Program-made: the position numbers and the translations under genes
Shown here: one piece after another, positions 53,935 to 64,000 of the stretch
Layout: every line of letters starts with the position of its first letter
Position numbering within the stretch: position 1 is the stretch's first letter
From: Buxus sempervirens
Taxonomy: Eukaryota > Streptophyta > Magnoliopsida > Buxales > Buxaceae
DNA length: 64,000 bases
NCBI GenBank assembly: GCA_947561395.2
Contig: OX387188.1
Span: forward strand, 8,602,150 to 8,666,149
Reading direction: 5' to 3'
Notes under the pieces: generated by a model
The model's input: the letters and a program-made list of their open reading frames with translations, nothing else
The model's database searches: none
Told to the model about the DNA's origin: nothing

Positions 53935-55344
53935 ATGGACCAACAAGGAGAGCAGACACCGCCGGGGCAACACTCGGCAGAATCTAGCCATGGGCCAGCA
54001 GTGAATGAGATGCAACAGCGAATCGACGGCATGGGGTCCGTCATCCAGGAGCTAATGGCAGAACTAAGAGTGCTAAAGCAAGTTCCACCTGCAGTGCCGG
54101 CCACCCAGCCGCCACAGCCACCACAAGCAGAGATGGCACCACCACTATACCCGGGGCATCCTCCTCCCGAGGCACCACCACAGCCACCACTAGCGGCGCC
54201 TTTCCCCATCATGCAGCAGGATCAGTTTGCACCGGCTCAACCGGGGCAGGATGACGAAGACTGGTACAGAACTCAGGAAGTGCAGTTTGAAGGAAAATTG
54301 GCAACAGTAAGAGAAGAAAACAGGGCAGAAATGGCCACCATGAGAGAACTCCTCAAGCAGATCCAACCCAGTACAGTGCAGAACGAGGCTACGCTCGAAA
54401 GCCTCTGCTTCTTTTCGGACATCCAACTCCCAGCTAAGTTCAAATGTCCTGAGCTACATCAATTCGATGGCACGGGTTGCCCACTGAACCACCTAAGAGC
54501 ATATTCTGGCGACATGTGCCAGTATGCCAAGGAAGAACAGATCATGGTACAGTTCTTCCAGAGGTCGTTGACTGACGCGGCTTACTCTTGGTTTTTGAGT
54601 CTGGATAAAATCAAAATTAATACGTGGAACGATTTGGCCGCCGTGTTCATCCAACGGTATCGTCTGAATAGCCAAATGGTTCAAACCCGGGCAGAATTGC
54701 AAAGATTGTCAAGGAGGAATAGCGAGTCTGTGAGAGACTACGCTAAAAGATGGATGAAACTAGCAAGCGTGGTGCAACCCCCGCTCCTTGAACAAGAACA
54801 GACTTCGTTGTTCATCCCATCGCTGGGGCAACCATACTTCACAATGTTGTTAGGACAGTGCGCTGCGAACTTCACCGATCTAATCATGGCGGCAGGCAGG
54901 ATCGAAGATGCGGTTAGGGATGGAAAGATAAGAGGCTCCATGGCAGAATCCTCCCAGGGGGCGAAAGAAGGCAAAAGATATGAAGGAACGATCAACCAGG
55001 TCCGATCTGCCAAGCGCAAGAGAGGAAGTGACCGTCCCCACGCCAGTGTCGCTCCGGCTCAGCTAAAGGAGCCTCTGACCAAGGAAGGAAGAAAGAATCG
55101 TGTGTTTACACAGCTCCCATATACCTTGGCAGAAATACTGCCCACCTTGTTGCAAGAAGGACACCTGGAGCAGGTTCCACCAAATAGAAGGGCACCAGCG
55201 AGTAGAGGGTATGACCCAGCCAAGACATGCGGTTACCATAGAGGAGCACCGGGGCATGACACTGATGAATGTTGGAGCCTTCGTCATGCCGTCCAAGATC
55301 TTCTGGAAGCTGGGGAGCTCAAGATTGACCCTCCACCAAATTGA
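53935..55344 (+). CDS. Ogre2 Gag, intact
   Basis: 469 aa, MDQQGEQTPPGQHSAESSH to a stop at 55344. Pro/Gln-rich N-terminal region (residues about 50-100), Gag core with FKCPELHQFDGTGCPLNHL (about residues 160-325), and FTQLPYTLAEILPTLLQEGH. The zinc knuckle C-GYH-RGAPGHDTDE-C is near the C-terminus. It ends after the knuckle with no protease or pol in frame. It is the structural capsid protein that packages element RNA. The frame is fully open in an element that moved recently, suggesting Gag is needed in cis or that there has been no time for decay. Confidence 0.9.
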   Translation: MDQQGEQTPPGQHSAESSHGPAVNEMQQRIDGMGSVIQELMAELRVLKQVPPAVPATQPPQPPQAEMAPPLYPGHPPPEAPPQPPLAAPFPIMQQDQFAPAQPGQDDEDWYRTQEVQFEGKLATVREENRAEMATMRELLKQIQPSTVQNEATLESLCFFSDIQLPAKFKCPELHQFDGTGCPLNHLRAYSGDMCQYAKEEQIMVQFFQRSLTDAAYSWFLSLDKIKINTWNDLAAVFIQRYRLNSQMVQTRAELQRLSRRNSESVRDYAKRWMKLASVVQPPLLEQEQTSLFIPSLGQPYFTMLLGQCAANFTDLIMAAGRIEDAVRDGKIRGSMAESSQGAKEGKRYEGTINQVRSAKRKRGSDRPHASVAPAQLKEPLTKEGRKNRVFTQLPYTLAEILPTLLQEGHLEQVPPNRRAPASRGYDPAKTCGYHRGAPGHDTDECWSLRHAVQDLLEAGELKIDPPPN

Positions 55345-55410
55345 AAAAAAAAGAAAAAAAAAGAAAAAAAAAAAAAAAAAAAAGAAAAAAGAAAAAAGAA
55401 AAAGAGATTA
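55345..55410 (+). repeat. A-rich simple sequence after Ogre2 gag
   Basis: AAAG/A-run tract directly after the gag stop, slippage-prone. Confidence 0.8.
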
Positions 55411-55510
55411 ATTGAAGTCCTCAACATCATCATGCATCTTGGCATTTCACATCATGTATTCTGCCTTCTAATGCTTATCTCTCCTATCAGGAACCGTGTC
55501 AACAGTCAAC

Positions 55511-56260
55511 ATGGATAGCACTTCAGGAATGCTTCCGGTGGTTCGCGAGATGGTGGACCTTTTCCGTATATTATGGCAAATAATACAAGACAGAGAAGAA
55601 GCGTGGAATAAACGCTGGGAAGCATGGAGGGAAGAAGATTTCGAGCTGCGAGTCAGAGTAAGGGTTCTTGAAGAAGAAATCAAAAGCATGAAAGAAAGGA
55701 TACCCTTGAGCCGCCAAGAAGTGAGCCCTCCACTAACCATAGCAGATGGTCGGAGGCAAAGGGAGAAAGGAAAAGCCATAGCAGCAGATGTTCCCCAGCT
55801 TACGAAGAAGCTAAACGTCTACCGTGGCAAAGGGCAACACGACCGAAGGATGGATCATTCAGAGGGCCCCCCAAGGAGGACAAGAGAAGAAATGGAGGCC
55901 AGACTAAGGAGGGTTTTTACCCCACTACCATGTGCACCGGCTGGGTTACTACCAATGCTGCTGAAGGAGGGGTATGTGCGGATTAAGCCCCCAAACCCTC
56001 GACTGGTTAATGCCAGAAGCTACAATGCTGCGGAGCGATGCGAGTACCATTTTGGTGCTCCAGGGCACCACACAAGCCGATGCTGGGACCTACGGCATGA
56101 CATTCAAGATCTGATTGATCAAGGGTTCTTGAAGGAAATGCTCGAGAAGCCAAGGCCCACTGAAGGACAAGACATCTCCGACATGTTAGCACAGATTCGG
56201 ATATCCGAACCACCCATCTCCCCACAAGAAGGAGAGGATGATGATGAGAAGAGCACTTGA
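55511..56260 (+). CDS. Ogre2 second nucleocapsid-like protein with coiled-coil N-terminus
   Basis: 249 aa from the first ATG (MDSTSGMLPVVREMVDLFR). Residues about 25-75 are highly charged with heptad spacing, a probable coiled coil. The second half repeats the Gag C-terminal module: GPPRRTREEMEARLRRVFTP, LLPMLLKEGYVRIKPPNP and a zinc knuckle C-EYH-FGAPGHHTSR-C with DLRHDIQDLID. This module resembles Ogre1 Gag more than Ogre2's own Gag. There is no capsid core. An acceptor-like 'ttatctctcctatcag' precedes it at 55475-55490, so it may be expressed from a spliced RNA. A likely RNA-binding accessory protein; function unknown. Confidence 0.75.
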   Translation: MDSTSGMLPVVREMVDLFRILWQIIQDREEAWNKRWEAWREEDFELRVRVRVLEEEIKSMKERIPLSRQEVSPPLTIADGRRQREKGKAIAADVPQLTKKLNVYRGKGQHDRRMDHSEGPPRRTREEMEARLRRVFTPLPCAPAGLLPMLLKEGYVRIKPPNPRLVNARSYNAAERCEYHFGAPGHHTSRCWDLRHDIQDLIDQGFLKEMLEKPRPTEGQDISDMLAQIRISEPPISPQEGEDDDEKST

Positions 56261-58190
56261 AGGCTCCCGGCCGTGGCATGCAATCAAATTCCAAAAACGC
56301 CGATCACATCGGCCATCCTTTTGCATAATATGATTGCCTGTTTTGCTTATGCTTTCTTTTCTTTTAAATTCTGAACTAGACAGCATATTCCTTTTTTTCA
56401 AGATTATGAAATCTTTTGGGAAATCACTGAAGTGTTCAGCCACACCCAGGCATGACCGTGATCTTGGAACAAACCTGAACAATCAAAATTTGACAAATGG
56501 AAACGTGCCAAACAACACGAACTGTGCGGGTTTCAACATAGCTAAGGGATCCCCCAACACCGCATTTGAACCCGTCCATGCCAAACAAAGGGGCAAATTG
56601 GGATATAGGAAAAGAGAAAAGAAAGGGCAAGGTGCCCATACCAGTCAAAGGTCACTGACATGATCCAGGATCAATGATCTCAATGAAGTGATGAGAGGCC
56701 ATCTTTTGGCTAAGATACTTCAAATAAATTCCGCTAGTTAAACGTGTTGAGCTTGATCGTCTCATTTCTAACCCACGTTATGTCTAGCCACCCCAAACTG
56801 GGGTAAAGTCAAAAAGCAAAAAAAAAAAAAAAATGATGAACAAAGAAGAAGAATGGCTCTCGAGCCAGCTAATCATGCAAAAGTAATTAAGTGTTACATT
56901 CTCTGTGAAAGGAAGAAAGGCCATCCTTGATCTCCTCCAAAAATCATCTGACACCAGATGAAACCCTAGCAAAACACTTTGAGCCTAACAATTCCTTCAT
57001 TTAACCTACCATGTCCTGTCTCCAAAACTGGGGCATAAAGATTCGTACAGTTGGAGACGCAAAGAGGAGGAAGGTGGAGATAGGACAGAGCGAAAAGCAC
57101 CCTAAGAACAAAGGGGACAGAAATGAGGAAAGGAAAGAGCCCCCAGAAAGCAAGAACTTCAAGAAAAAACTGAGGGCAGTCCCTCGAAAGAAAAGAAAAG
57201 AAAAGAAAAAAGAAGAGAACAAATGCCGGGGAAAACCCCGAGGGCAAGAATCAAGAATTGGGGCAGAATACCCGAGAAAGAAGGGAAAGAAAGAAAAGAA
57301 CAAAAATGGAAAAATGAGAAGAAGCTAAGTTGCAGGAACAAAGGTGAAGCGAGCCCTAACCAAAAAAGGGGTGGACAAGACATGGCTCTTAACCCATACG
57401 TCAATTTCGAGCCTTTATATCATTTCTTTTGAACCCTTGAGCCCAGCCTACATTTCGTCCTACTATGAAGTCCTTTTTGATTGCAGAGAATGTAACATCG
57501 AATCTTGGGCAAGCTGGCAATGACAGAACCATAAAAGACAGAGAAGAACTTTGGCTAGACATAATGGTTACCCATAGAGTGAAGCTGTATAGGGTTTGAG
57601 CCTGTTTTTCCTTCATTTCTAAACACTGGAAACAAAGCCTACATTTCGTCCTACGGATAAGTCCTCTCTGATCATTGTGTGTCATGATCCATGGAAATTG
57701 TCAAGGCCCTAAAACTGGGGTGGGGCACCAAACCCAAATGAGAGAATCAATCAAAAAGAAAAAAAATCCCTTACACAACCCCCAACCAAGGGTAGGGGAA
57801 AAGGAGAAAGAAAAAGAGAGAGAGAAAATCAAAGAAAAACCAGGGCGGGGCAGTACCAAAGAAACCCCCTGAACCCAAAATAACTCCCCTCATTTCAACC
57901 GGGGGCATGCCATTGAAGGCCAAAATGTTGAGACACCTACAGGAAGTGCCGGATGACACATTTTCCTAAGTCTAAATGAGAGTGTCAGGTAACTGACCCA
58001 AAGATTGCTGGTCTCGCCATGGACCCACTTCAGAAAGAAAAATCCGAACATTTGGTGAATCCCCAAAAGGTTTCAAAAAAGGAGAAATTACTTGGATTTG
58101 CACATAATTTTTGATGAAACAAATGAATTCTAATTGACCCAATTTCACATGAACTTCTACAGGTACTGACAGAACTTGGGACAGACAGAA
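56261..58190 (+). other. Ogre2 3' region, pol replaced by non-coding DNA
   Basis: No pol. Repeated motifs: AAACTGGGG (about 56796, 57024, 57711), 'acatttcgtcctac' (57450, 57640), and 'gagaggccatctt' or 'gaaaggccatcctt' (56693, 56925). The same words occur after the Ogre1 stop codon, so this is expanded 3' UTR. Confidence 0.65.
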
Positions 58191-59240
58191 AAGCCATCAT
58201 TGCGTATCCACACGCTGATGCGCAAAAGAACCGTCACCGTGTATTCACACATGGGACGCAGAGAAGCCATCACTGCGTATTCACACGCTGATGTGCAAAA
58301 GAACCGTCACCGTGTATTCACACATGGGACGCAGAGAAGCCATCACTGCGTATTCACACGCTGATGCGCAAAAGAACCGTCACCGTGTATTCACACATGG
58401 GACGCAGAGAAGCCATCACTGCGTATTCACACGCTGATGCGCAAAAGAACCGTCACCGTGTATTCACACATGGGATGCAGAAAAGCCATCACTGTGTATT
58501 CACACGCTGATGCGCGAAAGAACCGTCACCATGTATTCACACATGGGACGCAGAAAAGCCATCACTGCGTATTCACACGCTGATGCGCGAAAGAACCGTC
58601 ACCATGTATTCACACATGGGACGCAGAAAAGCCATCACTGCGTATTCACACGCTGATGTGCAAAAGAACCGTCACCGTGTATTCACACATGGGACGCAGA
58701 GAAGCCATCACTGCGTATTCACACGCTGATGCGCAAAAGAGCCGTCACCGTGTATTCACACATGGGACACAGAAAAGCCATCACTGCGTATTCACACGCT
58801 GATGCGCAAAAGAACCGTCACTGTGTATTCACACATGGGACGCAGAGAAGCCATCACTGCGTATTCACACGCTGATGCGCAAAAGAACCGTCACCGTGTA
58901 TTCACACATGGGACGCAGAGAAGGCATCACTGCGTATTCACACGCTGATGCGCAAAAGAACCGTCACCGTGTATTCACACATGGGACGCAGAGAAGCCAT
59001 CACTGCGTATTCACACGCTGATGCGCAAAAGAACCGTCACCGTGTATTCACACATGGGACGCAGAGAAGCCATTACTGCGTATTCACACGCTGATGCGCA
59101 AAAGAACCGTCACCGTGTATTCACACATGGGACGCAGAGAAGCCATTACTGCGTATTCACACGCTGATGCGCGGAAAACCGTCACCGTGTACTCACACAT
59201 GGGACGCAGAAAGAGTCATCACCGTGTATTCACACATCGG
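58191..59240 (+). repeat. 73-bp satellite array in Ogre2
   Basis: About 14 head-to-tail copies. Period 73 bp, measured from successive 'aagccatcac' words at 58191, 58264, 58337 and 58410. Each unit is a dimer of about 37 and 36 bp halves sharing CCRTCACYGYGTATTCACAC. Copies are very similar. Frames drift because 73 is not a multiple of three, so it is not coding. Two stray dimers lie at about 59540-59680. Confidence 0.92.
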
Positions 59241-59389
59241 TTGACTAAGTTTATGAAGCCAAAGCCATTGGCGAATGAGTCAGAGATTGGGGAAGGCAAC
59301 TTTAAATGCAATCAAGAAAGAAAAGAGAAATTACCAAGTCAGAATAAGTAATGGGCAAAGACAGAATGGAGCAAGAAGCCTCCGAAATT

Positions 59390-60040
59390 TGAAGACAGAA
59401 TGGAGCGAGGAGCCTCCAACAAAAAAATTGATTGAAGAATTAAGGAGCAAGGCATCTCCCAAAAAATTGAATTTGAAGATAGAATTGAGCAAGGAGCCTC
59501 CAAGGCTTAAAAACAAAAGGAGCAAGGCATCTCCAAGACAATCGTCACCGTGTATTCACACATGGGACGCCGAAAAGTCATCACTGCGTATTCACACGCT
59601 GATGCAAGAAAACGTCATCGTGTATTCACACATGGGACGCCAAAGGAGCCATCACAGTGTATTCACACATTGGTTGGCAGAATCTTGTGAAACCAAAGCC
59701 GCTGAAAGATGAGTCAGAGATAGGCAAAGGTAGCTTCAGAGACAAACGAGACAAAGAAAAGAATGAGCGAAAGACTAAAGGAGCAAGGCGACTCCGAACC
59801 ACCAGGAGCAAGATGTCTCCCATCATTTGAATGACACGGAAATGTGTCCCTAAGGAGCCAGATGTCTCCCACCATTTGAATGACACGGAAATGTGTCCCT
59901 CAGGAGCAAAGCGACTCCCGCTTTTGAAATCCCTAAGGAGCAAGATGTCTCCCACCATTTGAATGACACAAGAATGCGTCCTCAAGGAGTAAAGCATCTC
60001 CCAATGCTGAAGGACACGGAGTCCCCAGAGCAAAGTGTCT
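59390..60040 (+). repeat. GGAG-N8-CTCC repeats and 49-bp minisatellite in Ogre2
   Basis: About eleven copies of GGAGCAARRYRWCTCC, for example at about 59444, 59519, 59780, 59805, 59854, 59903, 59938 and 59987. From 59805 they sit in a 49-bp unit with 'accatttgaatgacacggaa' between them. Confidence 0.78.
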
Positions 60041-60710
60041 CCACACAGTTGAACAAGTTGTTCCCATTCCTGGAAACGGCAGAAAGTCAAGACATGAAGA
60101 AGAAAGCAGAAATGAAGATCTAATCGGGCAAGATGACCCATGTTGTAATTTTTGATTTCAAACTTTTGTAAATAGAGTAGAGCAGGTGTGTGAGCTCCCT
60201 TGAGGCACTGGACAGCACTGGATGCACCTCCTCACCAACAGCAGCTCCCCCTCTGCCCTTCCCTCCTCCTTTCTCCATTCGGTCCGCGTCCTAACCCAAC
60301 CCTTGGCCATCACATTCCTTTTAAAAAAAAAAAAAAAACAAGTAAGCTTCAAATAAAAGACACAAAATGGATCAAAAGTCTGAAATCACCTAAAAGCTTT
60401 AAGGGAACAAACAAAAAGGAAAGAATATTGTCAAGTGTCTGGCATCAATGCTGAAACAGGTTGGCGAGCTCAAGTCCAATCTAATCTCTTTCAAACTTAA
60501 ATTACATGCTGAAGAGTTGCCCTACAGAAACCCGAAAGCAAAGGGTAAGGAAACTCTGAAGCTAGGAAGTGACGCCACATCATTGGCTGCTTCCCTCTCA
60601 AAATGAAAACTTCAAAGGACTAAAGCTCGTCAACCATGTCGACAGAAATGCCAGGCGCAAAAACGAGATTCTTTTTCTCTTTGCCGTTCATCCGCAACGT
60701 GACTCCGGCA
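60041..60710 (+). other. Ogre2 terminal 3' UTR
   Basis: Non-coding. 60420-60710 is similar to the end of the Ogre1 3' UTR. A-run at 60323-60339. Confidence 0.6.
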
Positions 60711-60722
60711 AAGAGGGGCAGC
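60711..60722 (+). other. Polypurine tract of Ogre2
   Basis: AAGAGGGGCAGC, directly before the 3' LTR. Confidence 0.85.
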
Positions 60723-63700
60723 TGTAAGCACCTCATTTTTGCGCTCCCAAAAAGCCAGAAAATGTAAAACCCGGCTAAAAAGTCAAACCCTGAGAGGCGA
60801 AAAGTTGACCTTTTAATCAAATGAAAATTGGCCACCTTGATCTATCCCATTGGATAAAGAATCTCGACGCGGTTCCAACGCAACTGGGTTTGCAGGAATC
60901 GGAGTCCGGATGAAGGTTCTGCGGGCGGTCAAACTCGAAGGAAAGCCAAGAGTTGACTTTTCCTTGATTTCCGTGCCAAATACCTTGATCTATCCCATTG
61001 GATAAAGAATCTCGACGCGATTCCAACGCAACTGGGTTTGCTGGAATCGGAGTCCGGATGAGGGTTCTGCGGGCGATCAAACTTGAGGATGAGCCGAAAG
61101 TTGACTTTTCCTCGAACCCCGTGCCAAGTGCTTAACCCTATGTCATTGAATAGAGGGCTCCAATACGAGTTCAACGCAATTGAGTTTGCTCAAATCGGAG
61201 ATCAGATGAAAGAGATATGAGCTGTCGAAGTTTCCGGGCAGCAAAAGCCGGAAACTGCACACGTGGCGCAGGAACTGCACACGTGGCTGCCAACGCAGCG
61301 AAATATCTCGGGGACTAAATCTTGAATATCCAAAAACCTCAAGGACTAAACAAAAATTCGTACGGGGCAATCCGTAGATATCCAAAAGTGTCAAATAGGT
61401 CGAATCGGTCAAGTCGAAGGGCAAATCCGTAATTTTTTGATTTGTATCCGGCATTTAATGCCGGATACAGGTGCCCCTATGTATATCCGGACTCCAAGGC
61501 CGGATACAAAGATTTGCTCGGCGAGATTCGCGTCGATTCTCCGACAAATTCGCGGCGGAAATCAATTTTGCCAATTATTATGTTTTGTATCCGGACTCCA
61601 AGTCCGGATACAAAGGCAGCTTAATGTATCCGGACTCCAAGTCCGGATACACAAGATATATAGTGTATCCGGACTCCAAGTCCGGATACATTAAGTTTTC
61701 TATAAAAGAGGGCAGCAGCCCCCTTTCCAAGGGTTGGCTCATTCCACCCTTCTTGGACTTGCTTTGCCCCCTTTTGCCTCTCCGAACCAGCCTCCTTCCA
61801 ACCCTCTTTGCCTCCACCACCACCCCAAATCACCCCAAGGTGATCCCACCTTTCTTTCTTCTTCTTCTCCTTCACTTCCACTCCAAGAGGAGGAGGAGCA
61901 AGTGTTGTTGGTGCAAGGAAAAGCAGGCCCCAGTTGCTGTCCAGCTTCAAGGAGGAGCTTCCACACTAGGTAGCAACCCAGGAACCACGAGGTGAGTCTT
62001 TTTGACACGTTTGCTTATACATATATGAAAATGGTGTTGTTCTAAGCAAGTTAATGAGCTTGTTCTCCTCTTTTACCACAAATCTGTCATAAATGCTTGC
62101 ATGGCATGAACTTGCCCTTCATTTCATCACGTGGGAGTCTCTGAAGGTAAAAGAATTCCCGCGTTTAGTTCTATAAGAGAATGGGAGGAGGTCCACCCCA
62201 TTTAGAGTTTCTTTAACCCAGTGTTTTTTATTTCCTTTTGCTTTCCTTATGATGGTCTCTAGCAATATTTTTCGTCCATTAAGAGAGAACATGTTCTCCC
62301 TACTTCTTCATCCAATGTATCCCCCATGTAATCCCCCCTCCCTTCCCTTCTTTAGATGCTTGTAGGCCAGGAGAATAAGTGTAGGAATTTCGGCCATGTG
62401 TAGCATTTTAGGTGATGCATGCTAGCTTCATTTGATTTCTTATGAGCATATATGCTAGTTGGTCCTTTTGTTCACATGCCTGCATGCACACTTGCACACA
62501 CCCCCCATGACCCACTATTTTATGAGAATGCATCAGCATGATCCCCGTCCCCAAGGCCCCTTTTACCTTGCTGTAAACCCAAGGAGAGAAGCCCAGTGTG
62601 GCTTCTCCCAAATCTGAACCTACGCGGGCCCATCAGAGGGCCCACCAGACTTCCTAAACCCTCCTGGGAACCCCTGTAATCCATCCCGAATGGCAGAATC
62701 AAGAAAAAAAGCCATCTCAGGGTGATCCGGCAACTCAGGCCGGATCACCTGTGGCCCAGGCATATCCGGCAACTAAGGTCGGATAACCTGTGGCCCCTGT
62801 GTATCCGGCCAATGAGCCAGGATCACTTGCAGACCCTGTGTATCCGGCCTGAGTTGCCGGATACACACAGAAAATGTGATTTTTGTATTTTGATGCTCTT
62901 TGCCGAATTGCATGATGATTTTTACTAAAACCATTGAACCAACAGGGCTTCCGGGCCACCCGGAAACCCAACTTGGGACATGGACCGTTGGTCCAACTCG
63001 GAACACCCGTGGGCCTTCCAACGGGGCCCACCAAGCCCAATAAACACCAAAGCATGCAACTTAAGCAAGATTAAGTGAAATGAGCCGATTGAACCGGGCG
63101 GGCCGAGCCCAATGCGGCCCACCCATACCTTGATGTGAATGTATGGAATGCATAAAATGCCTGGTTTGGCCGAGACCATGGGCCAGGGCCTGTCGGGCCC
63201 GCTAAAGCCCACCAAGTGAACCAAGTTAGGGTGCAATCCCTAATTTCCAAGGAACTGGGCTTTCAAAGCCCAAAGCCGGGATCATGGGCCCCAAGCCCAA
63301 TGACCGGCCCACTTTGGCTCAAATATAAACAAGATAAGTCTAAAATACCCTCGGCCACCATGGGGGCCCACCAAAGGGGCCCACAGATCCGTCCGGCCCA
63401 CCCTTGCATGAAAACAACCTAATAATTCAAATCTAAACCTAAAGCCAAATCAATTCACTAACCAAAGCCCACAGGGCCTCCTAGGGTTAGACAGAGGCCC
63501 ACTAAGGGCACACGGGCCAACTCAAACCCATCCAGGACATCGGTCGGGCCTTCCAACGGGGCCCACCCAATCAGACTCAGAAAGCCAAAGATAAGCAAAG
63601 ATAAAATCAACTAAAGGGACCCACACCACTCAGGTGGTCCCACCAATACCCAACAAAAATGCATGCTGGATTAGGAATCGGGTGAGAAACCAAAGAAAAG

Positions 63701-63922
63701 CTGACTCAAATTAGGGAACCCACGAGACCCGTCATCCGACGGGGCGGATTGGGGTGTCTACGGACTTCCCCAGCCCGCAACCGAGAACCAACCTTAGAAT
63801 CTCAAAGCCGCAGACCCCAAAAGCCCTAAATAAACAAGATTAGGCACCCAGGTGTCCGCCTGCACCCCATCAGGCGGTGGCGACTCCGAATTACCCTGTG
63901 CCGCGTTTCCCACGCGCGCACA
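60723..63922 (+). mobile_element. 3' LTR of Ogre2
   Basis: 3,200 bp, same length as the 5' LTR, about four substitutions. It carries the same palindromes, TATA box (61701) and U5 folds. Confidence 0.93.
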
Positions 63923-63927
63923 ATGCT

Positions 63928-64000
63928 ATTAATGATACTCAAGTCCCATGCAGCGCAGCTTAGACAAAAGCCGTAGTCACTGACTTATTGCACACGTACC
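63928..64000. mobile_element. Continuation of element D
   Basis: After the right-hand atgct duplication the sequence resumes that of 47055 and runs off the window. Nothing diagnostic in the 73 bases. Confidence 0.45.

Larger units (their letters stand above)
47056..63922 (+). mobile_element. Ogre2: complete non-autonomous Ogre-type retrotransposon
   Basis: LTRs of exactly 3,200 bp (47056-50255 and 60723-63922) start TGTAAGCACCTC and end GCGCACA. Target duplication atgct at 47051-47055 and 63923-63927. The PBS and PPT are the same as Ogre1. Internal order: leader, broken ORF1, stem-loop array, gag, a nucleocapsid-like ORF, then 4.4 kb without pol, including a 73-bp satellite. I found four differences between the LTRs (near 47125, 47729, 49857 and 50230), about 0.1 percent, so it moved very recently. 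Enzymes must have come from another element. Confidence 0.93.

Noticed and set aside
55496-55510. GTG as start of the second Ogre2 ORF
   Set aside because: A plant nuclear mRNA would start at the ATG at 55511. The 15 bases before it follow an acceptor-like site.
58191-59240. Possible CRISPR-like array
   Set aside because: Units are contiguous 73-bp copies with no unique spacers, inside a plant retrotransposon. It is a satellite.

Overview
The window is nuclear DNA of a flowering plant. The evidence is Tat/Ogre-type Ty3-gypsy retrotransposons with dual RNase H, a plant L1-type LINE carrying its own RNase H, and En/Spm (CACTA) transposase remnants. I cannot name the species. No convincing host gene, tRNA, rRNA or CRISPR array was found; almost everything recognisable is transposon. 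All sequence comparisons below were made by eye.

Layout. 6-2591: solo LTR 'A' (minus strand) with an exact 5-bp target duplication. 2597-4332: unassigned. 4333-about 4520: CACTA-type terminus with a hairpin. 4521-8930: AT-rich, nothing recognised. About 8980-10640: LTR-like remnant with palindromes. 10650-12505: decayed CACTA TNP2 transposase (DUF4218/DUF4216), followed by a short second CACTA exon (12742 to 15180) split by solo LTR 'B' (12804-15129). 15248-17426: 3' LTR of a minus-strand gag-only retroelement 'C', whose internal DNA continues at 17427-19636 and 43382-46162. Inside C lies a nearly complete minus-strand L1 LINE (19646-43372). Inside the LINE's ORF1 lies a complete plus-strand Ogre-type element, 'Ogre1' (25147-42880). 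At 46163 an LTR-like element 'D' starts, and it is split by a second Ogre-type element, 'Ogre2' (47056-63922), which lacks pol. Each complete Ogre element and each solo LTR has matching 5-bp target duplications, so the nesting order can be read directly: CACTA, then B and C, then the LINE and D, then Ogre1 and Ogre2.

Ogre1 has LTR (2.03/2.06 kb), tRNA-Arg-type PBS, leader, ORF1, a stem-loop tandem array, one long gag-protease-RT-RNase H-aRNase H-integrase ORF, 3' UTR, PPT and LTR. Its integrase is cut by a frame-changing deletion. Ogre2 has 3,200-bp LTRs differing at only about four sites. It has a broken ORF1, an intact gag and an additional small nucleocapsid-like ORF, no pol, and a 73-bp satellite array in its 3' part. 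Shared leader, PBS and pre-PPT sequences suggest that pol-bearing relatives mobilise it.

The most unusual signals are RNA/DNA structures shared by the LTRs. (1) A likely H-type pseudoknot in U5, with compensatory base changes, directly abuts a 9-nt copy of the tRNA-Arg primer-binding sequence in LTRs A, B, C, Ogre1 and Ogre2. (2) Arrays of 23-32 bp palindromes lie just upstream of the TATA box in A, B, C and Ogre2. The sequence differs by family while the symmetry is kept. (3) Alternating stem-loop arrays between ORF1 and gag in both Ogre elements show covariation, including C(UACG)G tetraloops.
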